Positions 23,873 to 29,520 of a stretch of DNA of 29,520 nucleotides are shown piece after piece. The stretch comes from Anaerolineales bacterium. Lineage in GTDB: Bacteria > Chloroflexota > Anaerolineae > 4572-78 > J111. The notes beneath the pieces are model-generated. The model ran no database searches. It was not told where the DNA came from and saw nothing but the letters and a program-made list of their open reading frames with translations. The first letter of the stretch is position 1. Every line of letters begins with the position of its first letter. The stretch is from assembly GCA_020634935.1 (NCBI GenBank), contig JACKAT010000068.1:1-29520 (forward strand), read 5' to 3'. A program made the translations under genes and the position numbers.

Positions 23873-24082
23873 ATGACGAAACCTAACCTAACACTCATCG
23901 GTCAACGCCGCCGCCGACCTAACCTCTCCTCAAAACCATTGCCCCTCCCCCCCTTCCTGACGCCGGCCGAGCGGGTCGAAGGGGCGCGTTTCAAGGGGCT
24001 AACCATCGAGCGGGCGGCCCGGCAAGCCCGCATTCGGCGGCTGGTCGCTAGACTGCAAGATTTGGATAATGCTGCCGCGTAA
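23873..24082 (+). CDS. Small basic orphan protein (69 aa) in the dcw cluster
   Basis: I do not recognise this protein. AAGGAAGAC seven bases before the ATG at 23873 fixes the start; a longer frame from 23783 would translate the palindrome and is not credible. The first 30 residues are basic and proline-rich (QRRRRPNLSSKPLPLPPFL); 31-65 look like one strongly basic helix (TIERAARQARIRRLVARLQDL in part). There is no membrane helix. The stop overlaps murB by 14 bases, so expression is tied to it. It could bind nucleic acid, acidic lipid or a wall enzyme; none can be shown from sequence. Confidence 0.7.
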   Translation: MTKPNLTLIGQRRRRPNLSSKPLPLPPFLTPAERVEGARFKGLTIERAARQARIRRLVARLQDLDNAAA

Positions 24083-25028
24083 CACAATCGAGGCGCTGGC
24101 AGTGGCTCTGACTGCGGCTTTGGGCGACCGGCTGCGGCTTGATGAACCGCTGGCCAACCACACCACCTCTCGTTTAGGGGGACCGGCGGACATCTGGCTG
24201 CCCGTCAGCCATGTCGATAAGTTGGTCGAGGTGGTCACTCTGGCCCGGCAGCATCAGGTCCCGATCTTTATGCTGGGTGGTGGGGCTAATATTCTCATCA
24301 CCGACGGCGGGCTGCGCGGTCTGGTGATCGAGAATCGAACCCGGCGGATTGATCTTCAGCCGCCCCAACCCGGCTCCGCCCAGCGTTCGTTGATCGCCGA
24401 CAGTGGGGTGGTGCTGCCCAACCTGGCCCGGCGCTGCGCCAGAGAAGGATTAAGCGGTTTTGAATGGGCGGTCGGGGTGCCGGGAACGGTGGGCGGCGCG
24501 GTAGTCAATAACGCCGGCGCTTACGGCCGCGATATGGCGGCCACGTTGGTTCGGGCCGAGCTGCTGTCACCCGACGGTGAACGGGTCTGGCAGCCGGTGG
24601 CGTGGTTGAAATACGACTACCGGACATCGAGCTTAAAATGGCAGGCCCACCTGGAGTGGGTGGTGCTGCGGGCCGAACTGCAATTTACCTCGGCTGCCCC
24701 CGAGGCGATTGAGGCCCGGATGACCGGCTTCAATGAGCGCCGTAAAAGCAGCCAGCCACCCGGCGCTACGATGGGCAGTATGTTTAAAAACCCCCCCGGC
24801 GACTATGCCGGCCGGTTGATTGAGGCGGCCGGGTTAAAAGGGTACCGGGTGGGGCAGGCCCAAATTTCAACCGTCCATGCCAACTTTTTTCATAACTTAG
24901 GCGGGGCGACCTCGACCGAGATGATCGAGTTGATTGAAATCGCCCAGCAGGTGGTTGAGGATAAATTCAACGTGAGATTAGAGTTAGAAATCGAGGTGGT
25001 CGGTGAGTCAGCAAAACCAACCCCCTAA
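24069..25028 (+). CDS. murB: UDP-N-acetylenolpyruvoylglucosamine reductase
   Basis: A 319-residue FAD enzyme that reduces UDP-GlcNAc-enolpyruvate to UDP-MurNAc. Visible are the FAD-binding NHTTSRLGGPADIW at 30-43 and LGGGANIL at 69-76, VPGTVGGAVVNNAGAYG at 137-153, GSMFKNPPGDYAGRLIEAAGLKG at 236-258 including the proton-donor Ser237, and STVHANFF at 267-274. The HANF ending and lack of the extra loop match type II (S. aureus-like) MurB. The start overlaps the small basic gene by 14 bases, and the end overlaps ddl by 26. Confidence 0.97.
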   Translation: MLPRNTIEALAVALTAALGDRLRLDEPLANHTTSRLGGPADIWLPVSHVDKLVEVVTLARQHQVPIFMLGGGANILITDGGLRGLVIENRTRRIDLQPPQPGSAQRSLIADSGVVLPNLARRCAREGLSGFEWAVGVPGTVGGAVVNNAGAYGRDMAATLVRAELLSPDGERVWQPVAWLKYDYRTSSLKWQAHLEWVVLRAELQFTSAAPEAIEARMTGFNERRKSSQPPGATMGSMFKNPPGDYAGRLIEAAGLKGYRVGQAQISTVHANFFHNLGGATSTEMIELIEIAQQVVEDKFNVRLELEIEVVGESAKPTP

Positions 25029-26130
25029 AAAAATACGGGTCGGCCTGGTGTTTGGCGGGCGCAGTGGGGAGCACGAGGTCAGTTTGACCTCGGCCAAAGG
25101 CATTATGCAAGCCATGGACCCGGCCCGCTACGAGATTGTACCCATCGGCATTACCAAGGCCGGGCAGTGGCTAACCGGCGAGAATATCCACCAGCGTTTG
25201 ATTGAAGCGGCAGCCGGCCATCCGGTGCTGGCCCATACTACCGCAGTAGCTGAGCCGTCGCCTGAAAGTCGTTTGGCTCTGCCGATTTCCGAAACCGGCC
25301 CGCTCGATGTCATTTTTCCGGTGCTGCATGGCCCCTTTGGCGAGGATGGCACGGTTCAGGGCTTTCTGGAACTGGTCGGGCTTCCTTATGTCGGCGCGGG
25401 GGTGACGGCCAGCGCGGTGGGTATGGATAAAGCGCTCTGCAAGAGAATCTTTGAAGCGCACGGCCTGCCGATTTTACCTTACCGTGTTTTTCTGCGCCGG
25501 CAGTGGCGCAGCCAGCCGGAAACGGTGCTCGATGTCTGTGAAGCCGGGTTGACCTACCCGATGTTTGTCAAGCCGGCCAATTTGGGCAGCAGTGTGGGCG
25601 TTCACAAGGCCAAGAATCGAGACGACCTGCGAACCGGGCTGGCCGATGCCGCCCAGTACGACCGCAAAGTTGTAGTCGAGCAGGGGATTGAAGCCCGCGA
25701 GATTGAGGTCAGCGTGCTGGGCAACGATGACCCCATCGCCTCGGTGCCGGGCGAAATTATCGCCTCGCGCGAGTTTTACAGCTACGCGGCCAAATACATT
25801 GACAACAGCTCGGAACTGCTGATCCCCGCACCTTTGAGCCCGGCCCAGACCGAGCAGGCCCGCCAACTGGCCGTGGCCGCGTTTCAGGCGCTCGATGCCG
25901 CCGGACTGGCTCGCTGTGATTTTTTGCTCGATAAAGCCGACGGCAGGCTGTATCTGAACGAAATTAACACCATGCCGGGCTTCACGCCCATTAGCATGTA
26001 TCCCAAACTGTGGGAAGCCAGCGGCTTAACCTACAGCGAATTAATCGACCGTTTGATCGAACTGGCTTTAGAGCGGTTCGACGATAAACAGCAATCAAAA
26101 ACGACCTTTGACGTCGACCAGGCGGAGTAA
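25003..26130 (+). CDS. ddl: D-alanine--D-alanine ligase
   Basis: A 375-residue ATP-grasp ligase that makes the D-Ala-D-Ala used by MurF. FGGRSGEHEVSL at 17-28, LHGPFGEDGTVQGFLE at 108-123, VKPANLGSSVGV at 189-200, EIEVSVLG, REFYSYAAKY at 256-265 and NEINTMPGFTPISMYPKL at 319-336 are all family motifs. FYSYAAKY resembles the FYDYxxKY loop of D-Ala-D-Ala rather than D-Ala-D-Lac enzymes. The GTG at 25003, inside murB, gives the usual opening and has GAGGTGG before it. The 26-base overlap indicates translational coupling. Confidence 0.96.
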   Translation: MSQQNQPPKKIRVGLVFGGRSGEHEVSLTSAKGIMQAMDPARYEIVPIGITKAGQWLTGENIHQRLIEAAAGHPVLAHTTAVAEPSPESRLALPISETGPLDVIFPVLHGPFGEDGTVQGFLELVGLPYVGAGVTASAVGMDKALCKRIFEAHGLPILPYRVFLRRQWRSQPETVLDVCEAGLTYPMFVKPANLGSSVGVHKAKNRDDLRTGLADAAQYDRKVVVEQGIEAREIEVSVLGNDDPIASVPGEIIASREFYSYAAKYIDNSSELLIPAPLSPAQTEQARQLAVAAFQALDAAGLARCDFLLDKADGRLYLNEINTMPGFTPISMYPKLWEASGLTYSELIDRLIELALERFDDKQQSKTTFDVDQAE

Positions 26131-26131
26131 C

Positions 26132-26232
26132 GAGATAGAGACAGGAGATAGAGATAGAGACAGAGACGGGAGATAGTGATTAGTCGAATTGCCCCAACCT
26201 TAAATCTCAATCTCAATCTCAAATCTCTATCT
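26132..26232. repeat. GA-rich simple repeat with complementary TC-rich tract before ftsQ
   Basis: A purine-only-like run of GAGATAGAGACAG-type units (26132-26176) is followed, after 26 ordinary bases, by ATCTCA-type units (26203-26232). AGATAGAGAT at 26146-26155 is the exact complement of ATCTCTATCT at 26223-26232, so the leader of ftsQ can fold into a long hairpin ending eight bases before the ATG. Such tracts are prone to length change by slippage. Confidence 0.7.
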
Positions 26233-26240
26233 TACTAACT

Positions 26241-27137
26241 ATGTTCAGCCAAAAGAAACGCCGCCGCCGCCGCTCTGAGATGCGGTTGGGGGCCCAAGCA
26301 ATCAAATATCAAACGACCGCTGCTAAGTCCGCGCTGTCGATGGCCCCCTTTGTGGATTTTTGGCAGGCGCGCGGCGTCAAGTTCAGCGGCCTGCTGGCGC
26401 TGGGCGGGCTGATCTGGGTGATTTATTTCCTGTTTACTTCGAGTTCGTTCTTTGTCTACGGCGCTGAAATTCGGGGTAATGTAGCGGTCTCGGCTCGCGA
26501 AATTTATGCAGCCAGCCAGATCGATAGCCAGAGCATTTTTTGGATTAGCCCGGCCCAGGTCGAGCGCAGTATCGAGGCGCTGCCTAATATCAAGTCGGCT
26601 TCGGTTATGGTGAAACTGCCGGCCCAGGTGACGATTGAGGTGGCGGAGCGCCGGCCGCAGTTGCTATGGCAGTCCGGTGATACGGTTTGGTGGGTGGATG
26701 AGGAAGGCACGGTGGTGCCGCCTAAAGCAGAGATGGAAGATATGCTCAAGATTATTGATGATGACCGGCAGCCCCTGGAGGTAGGGTATCAAATTGATTC
26801 GTCCTTAATCAAGGGCGCTCAGACGCTGCGCATTTTAGCGCCAGACGTGCGGGTAGTTCGCCATGCCAGGGCGACCGGCTTGATGGTGGCTACCCCTGAA
26901 GGCTGGCCGGTGTATTTGGGCGACGGGGTGGATATAAAGGCCAAGTTAATGGTCCTTAGCGCCCTGCTACCTCAACTGCGCGAAAATGAGCGGCCCCCGG
27001 CTTATATCGACTTACGCGACCCCCTCCAGCCGGTCTACCGGATTGTGCCGGAAGTCCGGATCGAGCCGCCGCCGTTACGTCAACCTGTTCCGGTCAGGCC
27101 GACAGTTCCACCCCCGTATAGACAAAACCGGCCTTAA
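26241..27137 (+). CDS. ftsQ: Cell division protein FtsQ/DivIB
   Basis: A 298-residue bitopic divisome protein. The N-terminal cytoplasmic part is strongly basic (KKRRRRRR at 5-12). The membrane helix is at about 49-67, and the POTRA domain at about 71-139 (VYGAEIRGNVAVSAREIYAA onward, ending in VTIEVAERRP). The beta domain runs through WWVDEEGTVVPP to YIDLRDPLQPVYR, the usual FtsQ ending. A proline-rich tail of about 35 residues follows. It binds FtsL and helps to recruit FtsW-FtsI. No ribosome binding site is seen just before the ATG; the leader is the GA/TC repeat. Confidence 0.93.
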   Translation: MFSQKKRRRRRSEMRLGAQAIKYQTTAAKSALSMAPFVDFWQARGVKFSGLLALGGLIWVIYFLFTSSSFFVYGAEIRGNVAVSAREIYAASQIDSQSIFWISPAQVERSIEALPNIKSASVMVKLPAQVTIEVAERRPQLLWQSGDTVWWVDEEGTVVPPKAEMEDMLKIIDDDRQPLEVGYQIDSSLIKGAQTLRILAPDVRVVRHARATGLMVATPEGWPVYLGDGVDIKAKLMVLSALLPQLRENERPPAYIDLRDPLQPVYRIVPEVRIEPPPLRQPVPVRPTVPPPYRQNRP

Positions 27138-27175
27138 ATTTTAAGGAAAAGTACGATATGTTGTGGTATAAGATA

Positions 27176-27204
27176 TTGCAAAATACTATATATTGTGGTA
27201 AACT
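27176..27204 (+). promoter_or_regulatory. Predicted internal promoter for ftsA-ftsZ with direct repeats
   Basis: TTGCAA (27176-27181) and TAAACT (27199-27204) are 17 bases apart in an AT-rich patch that stands out from its surroundings, about 90 bases before ftsA. A 13-base direct repeat, ATATGTTGTGGTA at 27156-27168 and ATATATTGTGGTA at 27188-27200, differs at one base; the copies are 32 bases apart (about three helical turns) and the second overlaps the -10. This suits an activator or repressor site. Confidence 0.5.
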
Positions 27205-27295
27205 AGCTTTTACAACTTACAGGGTTTATGAGCCTGACCTGTCTTCTCTGACATCATCCCGATACCTGACAGCAAACGAAAGGAGGTAACTTAGC

Positions 27296-28522
27296 GTGGA
27301 TCGCACTGTTGTAGCCCTAGATATAGGCACTACAAAAATCTGCACGCTGGTGGCCGAAGTTGGCCCGCCTCCGGAAAGCCTGATGCGGATTGTGGGTGTT
27401 GGCACGGTGGCCTCCCACGGAATTCGCAAAGGCGTTGTAGTCAACGTTAACGAAGTTACCGCTGCCATCACCGAGTCAATTCAGCGGGCGGAGCGAACGT
27501 CAGGGTACGAGATTGCCAGCGCCTACGTGGGCCTGGCCGGATCGCACATTAACGCTATCAATAGTCGGGGCGTCGTCGCCATTAGCCGGGGCGAGCGCGG
27601 TATCCGGCCCGTGGATATTGAACGGGCGCTGGAAGCAGCCCGGGCCATCGATATTCCGCACAACCGCGAGGTGCTGCACATCATCCCGCGCGGCTTTTCG
27701 GTTGATGGCGATGAGGGCGTGCGCGATCCGATTGGGATGCAAGCCTACCGGCTGGAAGTTGAAGCCCACATTGTGACCGGTTCCACCTCCTCCATCCACA
27801 ACTTGATCAAATGCGTGCAAAGCTCCGGCATCCACATCGATGCCCTGGTATTGGAGCCGCTGGCCTCCGGCGAGGCCGTGCTGACCGATATCGAGCGGGA
27901 GATGGGCGTGGTGCTGGTCGATATTGGCGGCGGCACCACCGACATCGCTATCTTTATTGAAGGCAGCATCTGGCACACCGTGGTTCTGCCCACCGGCGGC
28001 GAGCAGCTTACCAACGATATCGCTGTGGGACTGCGGACCCCCTATAACGTGGCTGAAGAGATCAAACTCAAGTACGGTCACGCTCTGCCGGATGGGGTGA
28101 TGCCGGAAGAGATGATCCGGGCCGAGATGTTTGGGCAAGACGGCCACCAGCAGTTGTCGCGCCAATTTTTGGCCGAGATCGTTGAAGCCCGCACCGAAGA
28201 GATCTTTGAGATGGTCCTCAACGAGATCAAGCGCAGCGGGTACGATGGTTTGCTGCCGGCGGGCGTGGTCTTGTGCGGCGGAACGGCGAACCTGCCCGGT
28301 ATTCGCGATTTGGCCCGTGAGGTCATGGGCCTGCCAACCCGGATTGGCGAACCGCAAAACCTGCGGGGGCTGGTTGAAACCTTACACAGCCCGGCTTACG
28401 CCGCCAGCATTGGCTTGCTGGAGTGGGGCATCCAGCATGATTTACCGGCCCAACCGGCGCCGCCGCCCCCTAAAAATGGAATGAAGATGCCCACTTGGCT
28501 GAAAGCCTTTTTGCCGGGCTAA
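27296..28522 (+). CDS. ftsA: Cell division protein FtsA
   Basis: A 408-residue actin-like ATPase that ties FtsZ filaments to the membrane. Phosphate-1 loop LDIGTTK at 8-14, phosphate-2 VDIGGGTTD at 208-216, and a late LCGGTANLPGI adenosine motif are visible. The SHINAINSRGVVAI region marks the 1C domain specific to FtsA. After a proline-rich linker (PAQPAPPPPK), the last residues MPTWLKAFLPG form the amphipathic membrane-targeting helix. The GTG start has AGGAGGT eight bases upstream, the best ribosome binding site in the cluster, consistent with strong expression. Confidence 0.97.
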   Translation: MDRTVVALDIGTTKICTLVAEVGPPPESLMRIVGVGTVASHGIRKGVVVNVNEVTAAITESIQRAERTSGYEIASAYVGLAGSHINAINSRGVVAISRGERGIRPVDIERALEAARAIDIPHNREVLHIIPRGFSVDGDEGVRDPIGMQAYRLEVEAHIVTGSTSSIHNLIKCVQSSGIHIDALVLEPLASGEAVLTDIEREMGVVLVDIGGGTTDIAIFIEGSIWHTVVLPTGGEQLTNDIAVGLRTPYNVAEEIKLKYGHALPDGVMPEEMIRAEMFGQDGHQQLSRQFLAEIVEARTEEIFEMVLNEIKRSGYDGLLPAGVVLCGGTANLPGIRDLAREVMGLPTRIGEPQNLRGLVETLHSPAYAASIGLLEWGIQHDLPAQPAPPPPKNGMKMPTWLKAFLPG

Positions 28523-28536
28523 GCCAGCGATAGTTC

Positions 28537-28584
28537 GTAGTAACCGCTTCAGCGGTACTACCCCAGTGAGATGGCTAAAGCCAT
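28537..28584. repeat. Twin hairpins behind ftsA (REP-like)
   Basis: GTAGTAACCGCT (28537-28548) pairs with AGCGGTACTAC (28551-28561) with one bulged A. Ten bases on, ATGGCT (28571-28576) pairs with AGCCAT (28579-28584). The layout of two short hairpins in tandem resembles bacterial REP/BIME repeats. No T-run follows, so full termination is unlikely; mRNA stabilisation between ftsA and ftsZ is possible. Confidence 0.65.
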
Positions 28585-28610
28585 TACGACAAGCGAGGGA
28601 TCTATTCAGG

Positions 28611-28649
28611 TCAGGTGACGACTACTTGATCAAGGCATCGGCCACCTGA
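28611..28649. repeat. Stem-loop in the ftsZ leader
   Basis: TCAGGTG (28611-28617) is complementary to CACCTGA (28643-28649), and the loop contains the 10-base palindrome CTTGATCAAG (28625-28634). It lies 48 bases before ftsZ and ahead of an AT-rich stretch. It may be a leader structure or operator; no partner can be named. Confidence 0.4.
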
Positions 28650-28696
28650 AAATAAATTAAACAGTTTTTGGAAATAACCCAACGGGGAGTGCGAAA

Positions 28697-29520
28697 ATGT
28701 CAAACAATAACCGAAACGATTATATGATGCAACCTGAAAACTTTGCCCAAATCAAAGTTGTCGGCGTGGGGGGCGGCGGCAGCAACGCCGTCAACCGCAT
28801 GATCGCCGAAGGGCTGCGCGGCGTCGATTTTATTGCGGTCAACACCGACGCCCAAGCCCTATTAATGAGCGATGCCCCTCAGCGCATCCGCATTGGCGAT
28901 AAGCTGACCCGTGGCCTGGGCGCCGGGGGCAACCCGGAGGTCGGCAAAAAAGCCGCCGAAGAGTCATCCGATGACCTGGAAGAAGTCATCGCCGGGGCCG
29001 ACATGATTTTTGTGACCTGCGGCATGGGCGGCGGCACCGGCACCGGCGCCGCGCCGGTCATTGCCGAAATCGCCAAGTCAACCGGCGCGTTGACCATCGG
29101 CGTGGTCACCCGCCCCTTTGGCTTCGAGGGCAGCCGCCGCCAGAACCTGGCCTTGGACGGCATTGAAGGCCTGAAAGAAAAGGTTGATACGCTGATTGTT
29201 ATCCCCAATGATCGCCTGCTGGAAATTGTAGACAAGCGGGCCAGCATGACCGATGCCTTCCGCACCGCCGATGATGTGCTGCGCCAGGGGATTCAAGGGA
29301 TATCTGAACTGATTACCGTGCCCGGTCTGATCAATCTGGACTTTGCCGATGTCCGCTCGATTATGACCGGCGGCGGCGCCTCGCTGATGTCTGTTGGTGT
29401 GGCGAAGGGTGAGAACCGGGCTGTTGCCGCAGCCGAAAGTGCGGTCTCCTCCTCGCTGCTGGATGTGACCATCGAAGGGGCCAAAGGTATCCTATTCAAC
29501 ATCACCAGCGGCCCGAACTT
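28697..29520 (+). CDS. ftsZ: Cell division protein FtsZ (3' end cut by window edge)
   Basis: The first 274 residues of the tubulin-like GTPase that forms the division ring. VVGVGGGGSNAVNRM at 21-35, NTDAQAL at 49-55, the tubulin signature GGGTGTG at 111-117, TRPFGFEG at 138-145, NDRLL at 171-175 and the T7 synergy loop NLDFADVR at 213-220 with Asp215 and Asp218 are intact, so polymer-dependent GTP hydrolysis is expected. The short N-terminal tail has about 18 residues. GGGGAG seven bases before the ATG sets the start; Met10 and Met11 are less likely. It follows ftsA by 174 bases that hold hairpins. Confidence 0.98.
   Translation, partial: MSNNNRNDYMMQPENFAQIKVVGVGGGGSNAVNRMIAEGLRGVDFIAVNTDAQALLMSDAPQRIRIGDKLTRGLGAGGNPEVGKKAAEESSDDLEEVIAGADMIFVTCGMGGGTGTGAAPVIAEIAKSTGALTIGVVTRPFGFEGSRRQNLALDGIEGLKEKVDTLIVIPNDRLLEIVDKRASMTDAFRTADDVLRQGIQGISELITVPGLINLDFADVRSIMTGGGASLMSVGVAKGENRAVAAAESAVSSSLLDVTIEGAKGILFNITSGPN

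Noticed and set aside
27500..28357. A 285-codon open frame antisense to ftsA
   Set aside because: It lies wholly inside the clear ftsA gene, has low-complexity composition set by the other strand, and shows no motif or ribosome site.

Overview
The window looks like the chromosome of a free-living bacterium of the Chloroflexota, probably an Anaerolineae-like or Ardenticatenia-like lineage. This placement is inferred from protein style: a DUF2085 protein with the VAWSDRM signature, a MurG with LPDIEPG where many homologues have HEQN, an FtsL with a long tail, and the general gene layout. I could not run a search to confirm it. No rRNA, tRNA, CRISPR array or intact transposase is visible.

Left part (1-7.9 kb), an accessory region. 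On the minus strand lies an ABC export-type operon: an ATPase, a long FtsX-type permease overlapping it by 4 bases, and a CrtC/AttH lipocalin-like envelope protein that runs off the left edge. The set matches the AttEFGH type of system, whose substrate is unknown. Beyond it is an AT-rich stretch with an 11-base phased repeat. Two small orphan genes follow, separated by an island of inverted repeats that includes a clear MITE with 13-base terminal repeats and an 8-base target duplication. A DUF429 gene and a DUF2085 membrane-protein gene come next. The latter has a pair of palindromes bracketing a consensus -10 box.

Middle (8.0-10.0 kb). A minus-strand two-gene operon, rmd then gmd, makes GDP-D-rhamnose or a related GDP-6-deoxyhexose from GDP-mannose for the cell surface. 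It is transcribed divergently from the next block.

Right part (10.1-29.5 kb), an almost unbroken dcw (division and cell wall) cluster on the plus strand: mraZ, rsmH, ftsL-like, ftsI, murF, mraY, a small orphan gene, murD, ftsW, murG, two tandem CvpA-like membrane genes, murC, a small basic orphan gene, murB, ddl, ftsQ, ftsA, ftsZ (cut by the right edge). It supplies the cytoplasmic and membrane steps of peptidoglycan precursor synthesis (MurC, MurB, MurD, Ddl, MurF, MraY, MurG), the septal synthase pair (FtsW, FtsI), and the divisome scaffold (FtsL, FtsQ, FtsA, FtsZ). murE is absent from its usual place. The start of the cluster carries a good sigma-70-type promoter, six MraZ boxes in a 2+4 pattern, and a GAAC-N4-GTTC palindrome resembling a Gram-positive-type LexA box. 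A second promoter is likely before ftsA.

The least explained items are the two paralogous membrane proteins between murG and murC, the two small orphan proteins inside the cluster, the LexA-like box, and the 89-base ftsW/murG overlap.
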